A stretch of DNA of 64,000 nucleotides, from NCBI RefSeq assembly GCF_003075435.1, contig NZ_QCZJ01000008.1, forward strand, positions 154,067 to 218,066, in the 5' to 3' direction. Source of the stretch: Terrimonas sp. (GTDB lineage Bacteria; Bacteroidota; Bacteroidia; Chitinophagales; Chitinophagaceae). How positions within the stretch are numbered: the first letter of the stretch is position 1; each line of letters starts with the position of its first letter. The position numbers were made by a program, and so were the translations under genes. This document shows, in pieces, positions 42,766 to 51,726 of this stretch. The notes beneath the pieces were generated by a model. It was not told the DNA's origin and ran no database searches. It saw nothing but the letters and a program-made list of their open reading frames with translations.

Positions 42766-43422
42766 ATGACATCAGAACAGGAACTGAAAGCATTAGCCGC
42801 ACAACTAAGGCATCCTTCGGGAGAAAAGGGAGTAGGGATAGCGAATATGATGAATGAAACAAATATCGGGATGACAAATCATGCCGTCCGTTGTTTGAAT
42901 ATACATAAAGCAGATATGATACTTGAACTTGGGCATGGTAATGCGCGGCATGTGGAAAGCCTGTTTCAGCGATATAACAATATACATTATTACGGGCTTG
43001 AAATGTCTGAATTAATGCATGAGGAAGCAAGAAAAATAAACCAGGTATTTATTGCGAATAAGCAAGCCCATTTTTATTTATATGCTGGCAAACAATTTCC
43101 CTTTGCAGGTGATTTATTCGATAAAATATTTACTGTAAATACTATTTATTTTTGGGAAGAGCCTCAGAAAACTATTGGTGAATTATATCGTGTTATAAAA
43201 CCTGGTGGCAGGCTATGCATTACTTTAGCGCTGGAAAGCTTTATGCAACAGTTGCCTTTTACGCAGTTTGGTTTTGAGTTGTATAATATTAAAAAGATTG
43301 AAAAATTAATAGCATTTACTTCATTCAGGATTAGCAATATAGAAACAGCATTAGAGAATGTGAAAACCAAAACAGGCGAAATAGTGGAGAGGGAGTTTGT
43401 GAGTGTTGTGGTGGAGAAATAA
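42766..43422 (+). CDS. Class I SAM-dependent methyltransferase
   Basis: The 218 residues show the Rossmann methyltransferase order: motif I DMILELGHGNARH (about 46-58), acidic motif II in YYGLEMSELM, motif IV FDKIFTVNTIYFWEEP and post-IV KPGGRLCITLALESF. It resembles the UbiE/Methyltransf_11 group. The N-terminus (HPSGEKGVGIANMMNETN) is typical of stand-alone Bacteroidota members. Substrate unknown. Confidence 0.88.
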   Translation: MTSEQELKALAAQLRHPSGEKGVGIANMMNETNIGMTNHAVRCLNIHKADMILELGHGNARHVESLFQRYNNIHYYGLEMSELMHEEARKINQVFIANKQAHFYLYAGKQFPFAGDLFDKIFTVNTIYFWEEPQKTIGELYRVIKPGGRLCITLALESFMQQLPFTQFGFELYNIKKIEKLIAFTSFRISNIETALENVKTKTGEIVEREFVSVVVEK

Positions 43423-43437
43423 AATTTAATGTATTCC

Positions 43438-43830
43438 TCACCCCGTTCTTAAAAATTTCCTGTAAAAGTCTTCTCTCATCTTCGCGAAATCTTTTTCAAG
43501 ATATATCATTTCATTGCGAAGTTTTTGTTGTTGTTTTTGCCAGTGCCTGTCAATATTTTTTGAAGGAAATTCTTTAATTTTTTTTTCCAGGCGTTTAACA
43601 TCAATAGCGATATCCTTTATGTATTCATCCCGCTCAATAATAAGGTTATGAAAATTCTCTGCTTCGGCAATCAATGCTCTGTCGGTAGTATTGTTATCCA
43701 GTACTTCACTTAATGTGTTTTTAAGCTCATTACTTTCATCTTTTAGCAGGTTAAGTGAGGTAAGCCAGGCAACACATTCGCTGATCGCCTGGCTTATTTT
43801 TTCTTTATTATATGACAAATCATTAAGCAA
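43438..43830 (-). CDS. Hypothetical coiled-coil protein
   Basis: The 130 residues are nearly all helical and charged, with heptad-like stretches (DVKRLEKKIKEF; QQQKLRNEMIYLEKDFAKM). No signal peptide or known motif. It precedes the cbb3 accessory genes on the same strand in map order, but transcriptionally it lies downstream of them and may be the last gene of that set. Confidence 0.6.
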   Translation of the reverse strand: MLNDLSYNKEKISQAISECVAWLTSLNLLKDESNELKNTLSEVLDNNTTDRALIAEAENFHNLIIERDEYIKDIAIDVKRLEKKIKEFPSKNIDRHWQKQQQKLRNEMIYLEKDFAKMREDFYRKFLRTG

Positions 43831-43860
43831 TTTGTATTGCGTTTTAATGGTTTATTGTTG

Positions 43861-44574
43861 TTAATGGTTAGGAGCACAGGTTGCTTTTTTACTGATGATA
43901 TCTTCAGCCGGGCTTATATAAGGAATGCCAAGGCCCATACCTCTCAGGATCAGCAGGCAGGCCATCAGCATCATCATATAAGGATATATCCTGCGTATGC
44001 TTTGCCTTATGTTTACATTTATATAATTTCCCCAGAATGCAATAGTCCACATTACCGGCAGGGTGCCTGCACCAAAAGCTGCCATAAATATTACTGATCT
44101 CGCTATATCGCCTGTGGCTGTAGCGCCGGCTAAAGCAAGGTATACCAGTCCGCAGGGAAGTAATCCATTTAAAAAACCTATTGCGAAAAGGGTTGATTGA
44201 TTTTTTTTGAAGAATAATTTTCCAAATGTTTTCCTGATCTTTTCGAAAAATACTGCGGCGATGTTTTTACCGGTAAATATTGAAGGGAAAAGTTTAGGTA
44301 ATATTACCAGCAATAAAATAATACTACCTGCGGTAATAGATAATCCCTGTTGAAAACCTAAAAGAGATATGCTGTGTCCAATACTGCCCATCACCAATCC
44401 AAAGAGTGAATAGGTAACAATTCTGCCGCTGTTGTATAACAATGTGCCAATAAATTTTGAATACAGGCTGTTGTCTTTTAACGGCAGGGATAAAGCCAGA
44501 GGTCCGCACATGCCAACACAGTGAAAGCTTCCTATCACTCCAATGGTAAATGCTGCTATGGCTGTTTCTAACAT
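43861..44574 (-). CDS. TauE/SafE-like (DsbD_2) membrane protein, cbb3 assembly
   Basis: The 237 residues form six helices. The first holds GVIGSFHCVGMCGPLALSL with His and two Cys, the signature of the DsbD_2 / sulfite exporter TauE-like group found in cbb3 oxidase clusters; the fourth has GLLPCGLVYLALAGA. Proteins of this type are thought to move copper or reducing power for cytochrome maturation. The gene follows ccoH by 17 bases in the same direction. Confidence 0.87.
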   Translation of the reverse strand: MLETAIAAFTIGVIGSFHCVGMCGPLALSLPLKDNSLYSKFIGTLLYNSGRIVTYSLFGLVMGSIGHSISLLGFQQGLSITAGSIILLLVILPKLFPSIFTGKNIAAVFFEKIRKTFGKLFFKKNQSTLFAIGFLNGLLPCGLVYLALAGATATGDIARSVIFMAAFGAGTLPVMWTIAFWGNYINVNIRQSIRRIYPYMMMLMACLLILRGMGLGIPYISPAEDIISKKATCAPNH

Positions 44575-44591
44575 ATCACTTTAGTTGTTGA

Positions 44592-45023
44592 TTACAGGAA
44601 TATTTTTTCCTCAAAATAATATGCTCTGCCTGCATCGTTCCAGTCTATCTGCAGTTCATAAGCACCGTTTATACCCGAAGGCAGCACTATAGCTGTAGTG
44701 CTATTACTGGTAGTGAAATCCTTTTTAATATCCTTGCCATTATCCGAAGGGCGATATAATAATACTTCTCCGGTCAAATCCTTTTCATTAAACACGGCCG
44801 GAAGTGTAATGATCAATGTATTGTTCACTATCTCAAATTTTACTTTGGATGATAATGCATTGGTTCTTTTAATAGCATCGATCCTATTCTGGTGCTTCAA
44901 CTCCTTTGCGTAATAGTCAGGCGTAACCAGGTCAATTTTTTCGTTTGATGATTTAAATACCAGCACTACTATTCCTGCTACAAAAGCGAGGTAAACGATC
45001 AGTATTTTATATCCCCAGTTCAT
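44592..45023 (-). CDS. ccoH: FixH/CcoH-like cbb3 assembly protein
   Basis: The 143 residues have an N-terminal anchor (YKILIVYLAFVAGIVVLVF), the FixH motif VTPDYYAKELKHQNRID, and a periplasmic beta domain ending in WNDAGRAYYFEEKIFL. FixH is needed for assembly of cbb3 oxidase. It lies between ccoG and the TauE-like gene. Confidence 0.88.
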   Translation of the reverse strand: MNWGYKILIVYLAFVAGIVVLVFKSSNEKIDLVTPDYYAKELKHQNRIDAIKRTNALSSKVKFEIVNNTLIITLPAVFNEKDLTGEVLLYRPSDNGKDIKKDFTTSNSTTAIVLPSGINGAYELQIDWNDAGRAYYFEEKIFL

Positions 45024-45053
45024 ATTAAGAGATTTATGGTTTTTAGTTTGTTG

Positions 45054-45113
45054 TTAATGGTAGCTGTCAGTGTTTAGCTATCAGCCGGCGTTAAACTTAA
45101 TAGCTGACCGCTT
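45054..45113. repeat. Interspersed short repeat between ccoG and ccoH
   Basis: The sequence contains TAGCTGTCAGTGTTTAGC, AGCTATCAGCCGGCG and ATAGCTGACCGC, related to the units at 53044. Confidence 0.5.
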
Positions 45114-45114
45114 C

Positions 45115-46617
45115 CTATTCATACACCTCGGGTCCGATAAATTTCGCTTCAATGGTTTTTAATTTTTTACCATTTTGATATAGTCCTATATGTATTACCT
45201 TCTTCCAGCTTGTCACATCTTTTCTGTTAAGTTTTACAAAGAACTGCAGGTTAGCATAATCTTCTTTTTTCACTATTGTTGTTCCACTGCCTACGGGGGT
45301 GATTTCTCCCTCTACGTCTTCAAGCCTTAGTTCAAAAGGAATATCCTTGTGTGTTTTATTAGCTAATTTCAGGTTGTAAAGATTGGCTACCCTGCCATCG
45401 GGCAATGAAGTATAAGTCATGCCGGCTGTACGCATTAACCTGGCGTCAAGGTCTGTTCGGGTAGCTATCAATACAACCAACAGGCTCATCAGCAGGAATA
45501 AAACAACACTATATGCTTTAATGCGCCTGGTAAATTTTAACTGTACACCATCATTAATACTTTTTTCAGAAGCGTACCTGATCAGCCCGGTGGGTTTGTT
45601 AATGCTTGTCATAATAGCATCACAGGCATCAATGCAGGCCGTACAGTTCACACATTCCAGTTGGGTGCCATTGCGTATATCAATACCCGTGGGGCAAACC
45701 CTTACACACGCGGCGCAATCAATACAATCTCCTTTGGCAGGCACAACAACCGGGGCTGCTTTTTTTTCCAGGCTTTTACATGCGCCATCATTTTTACAAT
45801 CCACACATTTGCAATCGTGTGGTTCTCTTTTATCTTTTTTTGAAAGCTTTCCTCTTGGTTCTCCACGTTTGTAATCGTATGCAACAACAATGGAATTTTT
45901 ATCAAGCAACACCCCCTGCAACCTGCCGTAGGGGCATACCACAATACATACCTGCTCCCTGAACCACCAGTACACAAAAAAGAAAACAGTAGTAAAAGTA
46001 AGTAATGATATGAGCGTGCCAATATGTGCTGAAGGTGTTTGGATATATTCTATCAGCTTATCCATACTGATAAAATAAGCGAGAAAGAAATTAGCAATAA
46101 TGAATGACAGCAAAAAGAAGGCAATAAATTTGGTTGTTCTTTTTTTGAGTTTCGTGCTGTTCCAGGGCATTGCTTTTAACTGTCGTTGTTGCGCAGCATC
46201 TCCATCAATCCAGTATTCTATTTTACGGAACACCATTTCCATAAAAATAGTTTGCGGGCAAGCCCAACCGCAGAATACTCGGCCATAAATTACCGTAAAC
46301 AAAACAATGAATACGATGAAGGCGAGCATAGCGATACCGAAAATAAAAAAGTCCTGCGGCCAGAATATCAAACCAAAGATGATGAACTTTCTCTCCAGCA
46401 CATTAAACATCAGCAATGGTTCGCCATTTACTTTTATGAAAGGCAATGCAAAGAAGATGATGAGATATACAATGCTGAATTTAGTGCGTAAAGAATATAA
46501 TGCACCCTTTGGCTTTTTAGGATGTATATAATTCCTGCTGCCATCTTTGGTAATAGTTGCTACCGAGTCTCTGAACGACCCTTTCTCATCATGTATTATC
46601 ATTTCTTCTTCTGTCAT
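45115..46617 (-). CDS. ccoG: CcoG/FixG ferredoxin-type cbb3 assembly protein
   Basis: The 500 residues have several N-terminal helices with CGWACPQTIFME and CVVCPYGRLQG, two 4Fe-4S clusters in CIDCAACVRVCPTGID and CVNCTACIDACDA, a further helix and a C-terminal Ig-like FixG domain. CcoG reduces Cu(II) for delivery to the oxidase. A Cys-rich insert CKCVDCKNDGAC precedes the ferredoxin motifs. It follows ccoP in the gene order. Confidence 0.95.
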   Translation of the reverse strand: MTEEEMIIHDEKGSFRDSVATITKDGSRNYIHPKKPKGALYSLRTKFSIVYLIIFFALPFIKVNGEPLLMFNVLERKFIIFGLIFWPQDFFIFGIAMLAFIVFIVLFTVIYGRVFCGWACPQTIFMEMVFRKIEYWIDGDAAQQRQLKAMPWNSTKLKKRTTKFIAFFLLSFIIANFFLAYFISMDKLIEYIQTPSAHIGTLISLLTFTTVFFFVYWWFREQVCIVVCPYGRLQGVLLDKNSIVVAYDYKRGEPRGKLSKKDKREPHDCKCVDCKNDGACKSLEKKAAPVVVPAKGDCIDCAACVRVCPTGIDIRNGTQLECVNCTACIDACDAIMTSINKPTGLIRYASEKSINDGVQLKFTRRIKAYSVVLFLLMSLLVVLIATRTDLDARLMRTAGMTYTSLPDGRVANLYNLKLANKTHKDIPFELRLEDVEGEITPVGSGTTIVKKEDYANLQFFVKLNRKDVTSWKKVIHIGLYQNGKKLKTIEAKFIGPEVYE

Positions 46618-46683
46618 TGCTTCCGGTTTCAGGGTGCTTTAGTTTAAAAGATTAGCATTGGTGAATGATGCATCAGCACTATT

Positions 46684-47823
46684 TTATTTTACAGCATCAG
46701 GTGCCGGCGCTGATCCCTTTTCTGTAAACAAATCTCCCTGCGGAGCCCTTGCACCGGGAGGATTAGTGCCATGCAATGTTTTAATATAACTTGCTATATA
46801 GCTCATTTGTATAGGGGTAAATTCTTTTACCCAGGATTGCATTCCCTTATCAGGATATCCAACTTTTATACTGTGGTAAATATCGTTGAGCGAGCCTTTG
46901 TGCAGCCAGTAATCGTCTGTAAGATTAGGTCCCGCACCACCTTCACCTGCTTTACCATGACAGGGCCAGCATTTGTTTGCATAAATTTCTTTTCCGGCCG
47001 CTATACCCGCTGCGTCTGCCATTGGTATATTGTTCTCGTCTACTTTGTCTTTATTGTTAGCCTCGTATGCTTCCTTCTCAACCCTGGCTTTTTCCATTTC
47101 AGCAAGATATTCCTGCGTTGGGTTTTTACCTATGCCGAATGCATGGTAATAACCCAAATAGAAAATGGCAACAAAAATGGTTGCATAAAAACCGTATTTC
47201 CACCACGGTGGTAATGAGTTATCAAGCTCCTGTATACCATCATAATCGTGGTCAATTAAAATGTCAGCTTCTTTTTCTACTGCTACGGCTTTGGTAAATA
47301 CTTTTTTATCGAGTGATGACCACCATTCACTGAATTTGGAACTTTTAACAGGTGCCTTGGCCTTTTCAGGCAGTAACTCCTGGAACACGCGGCGTATGGA
47401 AAATGCAAGAAACAGGATAGCCGCTACTTCAATAGCAATTACCGCTACAAATGCATAAAAAGCGCCTGCTGTTAAGCCGCCGTAGTTAGGGATATCGGCT
47501 ACAACAGAAGGGGGTTCCGCGGTTTGTGCAAAAGCGGTTTGAGAAATTACAGACAAACCAATGATGAATATTACGCTGGGCAGCTTGTTGCCATTCTTGT
47601 ATTTTTCAAGCGCCAGCTTACTAACGCTTATCAATACCTGCCCCATGCCCCATATTACAAATGCAAGTACTATAGCAGAAACAGTTAGTAAAATTGCCAG
47701 CAGGTTACTGCTTTCACCTGGTGCGGCACTGGTTGCGGCCTCCTGCGCAATAGCCGGTAATATAGCGCACAGCAATAATGAAGTGCTGAATAGCTTTTTC
47801 TTTATGGATGTAAAACGGTTCAT
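46684..47823 (-). CDS. ccoP: cbb3 oxidase subunit III (cytochrome c, CcoP)
   Basis: The 379 residues contain a signal-like first helix, further helices, a CcoP N-terminal segment (IQELDNSLPPWWKYGFYA, about 200) and one class I heme-binding site CWPCHG (about 295) with an axial Met in YPDKGMQSW. Classical CcoP has two hemes; this one has a single CxxCH, as in other Bacteroidota. The additional N-terminal hydrophobic region (about 35-145) is characteristic of the fused CcoQ/P-like forms in this phylum. Confidence 0.92.
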   Translation of the reverse strand: MNRFTSIKKKLFSTSLLLCAILPAIAQEAATSAAPGESSNLLAILLTVSAIVLAFVIWGMGQVLISVSKLALEKYKNGNKLPSVIFIIGLSVISQTAFAQTAEPPSVVADIPNYGGLTAGAFYAFVAVIAIEVAAILFLAFSIRRVFQELLPEKAKAPVKSSKFSEWWSSLDKKVFTKAVAVEKEADILIDHDYDGIQELDNSLPPWWKYGFYATIFVAIFYLGYYHAFGIGKNPTQEYLAEMEKARVEKEAYEANNKDKVDENNIPMADAAGIAAGKEIYANKCWPCHGKAGEGGAGPNLTDDYWLHKGSLNDIYHSIKVGYPDKGMQSWVKEFTPIQMSYIASYIKTLHGTNPPGARAPQGDLFTEKGSAPAPDAVK

Positions 47824-47832
47824 AGCTTTTGT

Positions 47833-48024
47833 TTACAAGGTTGAGTTAGTTATCTCTTCTGAATCGAGTGGTATGTTTGATAAACGCTCTATGCTCTCTT
47901 TCTTCATTTTTTTCACCAGCACCAGCAGCACAATAAAAAACAGGAAAAAAATGATGAGGGAGATCATGGGATATATATTAGCGTCATGCATCTTCTCTGC
48001 GTATTGTTTTATGAATTTGAACAT
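47833..48024 (-). CDS. ccoQ: Small CcoQ-like cbb3 subunit
   Basis: The 63 residues hold a single helix (MISLIIFFLFFIVLLVLVKK) with charged tail, between ccoNO and ccoP, the normal place of CcoQ. Sequence conservation in CcoQ is weak, so the name rests largely on position. Confidence 0.75.
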   Translation of the reverse strand: MFKFIKQYAEKMHDANIYPMISLIIFFLFFIVLLVLVKKMKKESIERLSNIPLDSEEITNSTL

Positions 48025-48029
48025 GGCAA

Positions 48030-50159
48030 TTAATTTTTAGCGTTTTCAGATTTTGATATATCGGTGCCAAGTCTCTGCAGGTAAGCAATTACCGCTATTA
48101 TTTCTCTCTCGGGTCCTATCTTAATGCTATCTGATTTTAAATTGTTAGCTATATGCTGCGCCTGCGTCATCAAATCCTTGTTGGCTGTTGCCGGATATTC
48201 TTTTTCGTAAGGCACACCCAGTTTTATCATAGCCCTGATCTTGGCAGGTGTGCTTGCTGTATCGAGTTTATTTTCTATTAACCCTGGATAAGCAGGCATA
48301 ATAGATCCTTCACTCATGGATGATGGCTCTCTCAGGTGGCGGAAATGCCATCCGTCGCTTTTCTTAAGGTTGCCTGCACCTTCTCGCGCCAGATCCGGAC
48401 CGGTGCGTTTACTTCCCCACTGGAATGGGCGGTCGTATATAAACTCTCCGGCTTTTGAGTATTCACCATACCTTTCTGTTTCGCTGCGGAACGGGCGTAT
48501 CATTTGTGAGTGACAGGTATAACAACCTTCTCTTACATAAATATCACGGCCCTGCAATTCAAGCGGAGTATATGGCTTAACCGAAGCAATGGTCGGCACA
48601 TTTGATTTTACCAGGAAGGTTGGCACCATTTCAATAACACCGCCAATAATTACCACTATCAAACTTAAGATCATCATTTGCACCGGTTTCCTTTCAATCC
48701 ACCTGTGCCAGTGCTCGCCTGCATGTTTTACATATTCTTTCTGAAGAGGCGCTGCTTCTGCTGCTTCATCTGCAACAAGCTTACCTCTCTTAACGGTTTT
48801 GTACACATTATAGAACATGATGAACACACCAATCAGATACAATGCTCCACCAAATGAGCGCATCATATAAAATGGTTTGAGGTAAGTAACAGTTTCGAGA
48901 AAGGAATATTTAAGTATGCCTGCCTCTGTAAACTGCTTCCACATACTGCTCTGTGTGAAACCAGCCCAGTATAAAGGCACTGCGTAAAATATTATACCAA
49001 GCGTACCAAGCCAGAAATGGTTGTTGGCTAATTTTTTGGAATACAATGGAGTGTTGAAAATTTTGGGGATAAGCCAGTAAAGTATACCAAACGTAAGCAT
49101 ACCATTCCAGCCCAAAGCACCTACGTGTACGTGTGCAACAATCCAGTCGGTAAAATGTGCAATAGCGTTTACATTCTTTAATGAAAGCATCGGCCCTTCA
49201 AAGGTTGCCATACCATATGATGTAACTGCAACCACCATGAATTTCAAAATCACATCATCTCTCACCCTGTCCCAAGCGCCGCGGAGTGTAAGCAAACCAT
49301 TGATCATACCACCCCAGCTTGGAAAGATGAGCATGAATGAAAATACCACCCCGAGCGACTGGGCCCAGTTGGGTAAAGCGGTATATAATAAGTGGTGGGG
49401 ACCAGCCCATATATACAGGAATATTAAAGACCAGAAATGTATAATGGAGAGTTTGTAAGAGTAAACAGGGCGGTTAGCCGCTTTGGGCAGGAAGTAATAC
49501 ATCAGCCCCAGGTAAGGTGTGGTAAGGAAGAATGCAACCGCATTATGCCCGTACCACCATTGCACCAGTGCATCCTGCACGCCTGCATACCAGCTATAAC
49601 TTTTAAAAAGGGAAACAGGCAATGCAAATGAATTTACTATATGCAGCATTGCAACGGTAACAAAGGTTGCTATATAAAACCAGATAGCAACATACAGGTG
49701 TTTCTCTCTTCTTTTAATAATGGTTCCAAACATGTTCCAGCCAAATACCACCCAAATGAGTGTAATGGCTATATCAATCGGCCATTCCAGCTCTGCGTAT
49801 TCTTTGCTGGAGGTATAGCCCATAGGAAGCGTAATTGCAGCTGCAACAATAATAAGCTGCCAGCCCCAGAAATGGATCTTGCTTAATGTATCGCTGTACA
49901 TTCTTGCTTTGCATAAGCGTTGCAAAGAGTAGTACACACCCATAAAAATGCCATTGCCTACAAAGGCAAAAATAACGGCATTGGTGTGCAGGGGTCTTAA
50001 CCTTCCGAATGAGCCATATTGCGTAATGTTTAGTGAAGGAAATATAAGCTGAAGAGAAGCCCATAAACCTGCCAGCATACCAACTGCGCCCCAGAGTATG
50101 GTGGCGTACGCAAAGTTTTTTACAATCCGGTTGTCGTAATAAAATTTTTCTGCCTGCAT
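48030..50159 (-). CDS. ccoNO: cbb3 oxidase subunits I and II fused (CcoNO)
   Basis: The 709 residues begin with CcoN: about twelve helices with the metal-ligand motifs HTNAVIFAFVGNGI (low-spin heme), WWYGHNAVAFFLT, GPHHLLYT (Cu-B) and AHVHVGALGWNGM (high-spin heme). From about 495 a membrane-anchored CcoO follows with GCYTCHSQMIRPF (heme c) and axial Met in GSIMPAYPG. The fusion is typical of Bacteroidota. It reduces O2 with high affinity and pumps protons. The start of the ccoNOQP operon. Confidence 0.96.
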   Translation of the reverse strand: MQAEKFYYDNRIVKNFAYATILWGAVGMLAGLWASLQLIFPSLNITQYGSFGRLRPLHTNAVIFAFVGNGIFMGVYYSLQRLCKARMYSDTLSKIHFWGWQLIIVAAAITLPMGYTSSKEYAELEWPIDIAITLIWVVFGWNMFGTIIKRREKHLYVAIWFYIATFVTVAMLHIVNSFALPVSLFKSYSWYAGVQDALVQWWYGHNAVAFFLTTPYLGLMYYFLPKAANRPVYSYKLSIIHFWSLIFLYIWAGPHHLLYTALPNWAQSLGVVFSFMLIFPSWGGMINGLLTLRGAWDRVRDDVILKFMVVAVTSYGMATFEGPMLSLKNVNAIAHFTDWIVAHVHVGALGWNGMLTFGILYWLIPKIFNTPLYSKKLANNHFWLGTLGIIFYAVPLYWAGFTQSSMWKQFTEAGILKYSFLETVTYLKPFYMMRSFGGALYLIGVFIMFYNVYKTVKRGKLVADEAAEAAPLQKEYVKHAGEHWHRWIERKPVQMMILSLIVVIIGGVIEMVPTFLVKSNVPTIASVKPYTPLELQGRDIYVREGCYTCHSQMIRPFRSETERYGEYSKAGEFIYDRPFQWGSKRTGPDLAREGAGNLKKSDGWHFRHLREPSSMSEGSIMPAYPGLIENKLDTASTPAKIRAMIKLGVPYEKEYPATANKDLMTQAQHIANNLKSDSIKIGPEREIIAVIAYLQRLGTDISKSENAKN

Positions 50160-50165
50160 ATAGAT

Positions 50166-50390
50166 TTACTTGTTTTGGATTTTTGGTTCAGTGGAAGTTG
50201 AGTCGTTATTGGGGAGCTCATCATCAAAAAGTACTCTTACAGAAGGAGTATAGTCATCATCATACTGCCCGTTTTTTACGCTCCATAAAAAAGCGGTAAG
50301 AAAAGCGCCGGCTACTACTATGCTGATACCTATTAATAAGAATAATGCACTCACCAGTGGAAATTTTAACGGGACAAAAGTATTTGTCAC
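50166..50390 (-). CDS. ccoS: CcoS, cbb3 assembly protein
   Basis: The 74 residues show one helix (SALFLLIGISIVVAGAFLTA) and the CcoS signature FLWSVKNGQYDDDYTPSVR then LFDDE. CcoS is needed for cofactor insertion into CcoN. Normally ccoI precedes it; here ccoI is 11 kb away at 61335. It is the first gene of the oxidase operon. Confidence 0.9.
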   Translation of the reverse strand: MTNTFVPLKFPLVSALFLLIGISIVVAGAFLTAFLWSVKNGQYDDDYTPSVRVLFDDELPNNDSTSTEPKIQNK

Positions 50391-50404
50391 CTGTGTGTTA
50401 AAAA

Positions 50405-50418
50405 TTGATAGCTGTCAA
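50405..50418. promoter_or_regulatory. FNR-type site candidate (TTGAT-AGCT-GTCAA)
   Basis: The 14 bases match TTGAT-N4-ATCAA with one change and lie 15 bases ahead of ccoS. The word also resembles the interspersed GATAGCTGTCAG repeats of this genome, so the match may be chance. Confidence 0.3.
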
Positions 50419-50518
50419 CAGGAAATATGATTAAAATCAGTATTGGTGGGGCAATAAATCAAAATGCATTATTTTTCTCCTTTCATTTAATGTAGAAGCA
50501 TATTTCAAAACGATTGCT

Positions 50519-50848
50519 ATGGAAAAGGTAATTCCTGTTGATGTTTCCCTGTTACGTCCATGGATTGAGGCAAAGCTTTCTCCTGCTGAGGTTGAAGCAC
50601 GGCTGCACAAAGCCGGTTTTTCTGAGGAAACCGTTGCTGCCTACCTGCGGGAATATAAAAAAGAATGTTATGCGGCGCGCCGGTTTAATGGTTTTGTTTG
50701 TGCAGGTGTTGGCGCTTTTCTGGGGTTTGCGAGCTGTGTGCTTTCTATTATCAATCCAATACCTGAACTATACCATATTATATTATTCGGACTTACTTCC
50801 GTAGCTATATTGATTATTTGTTTGGGTCTATATTTTGTATTTGAATGA
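50519..50848 (+). CDS. Small membrane protein, unknown
   Basis: The 109 residues have a soluble N-terminal half with a UBA-like or three-helix pattern (LSPAEVEARLHKAGFSEETV) and two helices (FNGFVCAGVGAFLGFASCVL and a second at the C-terminus). It is divergent from ccoS and has its own terminator. No family recognised. Confidence 0.7.
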   Translation: MEKVIPVDVSLLRPWIEAKLSPAEVEARLHKAGFSEETVAAYLREYKKECYAARRFNGFVCAGVGAFLGFASCVLSIINPIPELYHIILFGLTSVAILIICLGLYFVFE

Positions 50849-50860
50849 TCTTTTTAAAAC

Positions 50861-50890
50861 AAAATCCTCAAAAATAAATTTGAGGATTTT
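50861..50890 (+). terminator. Rho-independent terminator
   Basis: AAAATCCTCA and TGAGGATTTT form a ten-pair stem around AAAATAAATT, just after the small membrane protein gene. Confidence 0.75.
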
Positions 50891-50938
50891 ATTGTTTGGT
50901 GCAATCAACGGATCAAGGGATATGGACTTATGCTGAAA

Positions 50939-51667
50939 CTATTTTGCCTGACCGGCAGATTGTTCAATCATTTTTTCTGCCATAGGAAAGAGCAGGTTAT
51001 TTTCAAGATGTACATGCTTATGCAGATCTTCTTCAAAAGCCTTTAGCTCCTGTAATACTATTTTAAATGTATTGCATGCATCTTCAGGTATGGAATAATC
51101 ACTGGTCAGTATTCTTATTTGTTCCATTATAGCGCCGGCTTCATCATGCTCGTGCACCATCATGGTAACAGGATCGCTTATGTATTCCTGTTGTTTATTT
51201 GTATTGGTTTTATTGTTAAAGGAAGTGGCAATTTCCTTTATCCTGGGAAATAATACCATTTCCTCTTTCTGCATATGCATATACATATCATTTTTTAAAT
51301 AAGCGAAAAGGTCTTTTACGGTTCTCATATAAGGATATCTTTCGCCATGCTTTGCTGCTACTTTGGTTAAATGCGCTTCAATATCCGGCATAGACTGGCG
51401 GGTATAAAAATGATGCTTTATGAGTATATACCTGATCAGTTGTTCCGCGTTCATATCTGAAAAATCAACAAAAGCTTTTTGATCCTGTATGTCTGAAGTT
51501 TTAAGCTCCTTTATTATTGCTGTTATATCCAGCCCTCTTTCATTACAGGCTTCTGCAAGTGTTTGCTTTCCTCCGCAACAAAAATCAAGATGATATTTTT
51601 CGAGAACAGGCACAAGCTGATGGTGCTCAATTGCAATTGATGCCAGTGTTTGTTGTTGTATGTTCAT
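50939..51667 (-). CDS. ric: Iron-sulfur cluster repair di-iron protein (RIC, YtfE/ScdA)
   Basis: I start at 51667 (MNIQQQTLASIAIEHH). The 242 residues begin with the ScdA N-domain, DFCCGGKQTLAEAC, and continue with the hemerythrin-like di-iron site: HHFYTRQ, HGERYPYM, HMQKEEMVLFPRI, MVHEHDEAG and HVHLENNLLFP. RIC restores Fe-S clusters damaged by NO or peroxide and may release NO from nitrosyl iron. Its place beside the nos and Crp genes fits nitrosative-stress defence. Confidence 0.92.
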   Translation of the reverse strand: MNIQQQTLASIAIEHHQLVPVLEKYHLDFCCGGKQTLAEACNERGLDITAIIKELKTSDIQDQKAFVDFSDMNAEQLIRYILIKHHFYTRQSMPDIEAHLTKVAAKHGERYPYMRTVKDLFAYLKNDMYMHMQKEEMVLFPRIKEIATSFNNKTNTNKQQEYISDPVTMMVHEHDEAGAIMEQIRILTSDYSIPEDACNTFKIVLQELKAFEEDLHKHVHLENNLLFPMAEKMIEQSAGQAK

Positions 51668-51726
51668 GATGATAAATAATTTTTTACAAAGTTGCATACT
51701 CTGTAAATCTTATTTTATGATTGCAG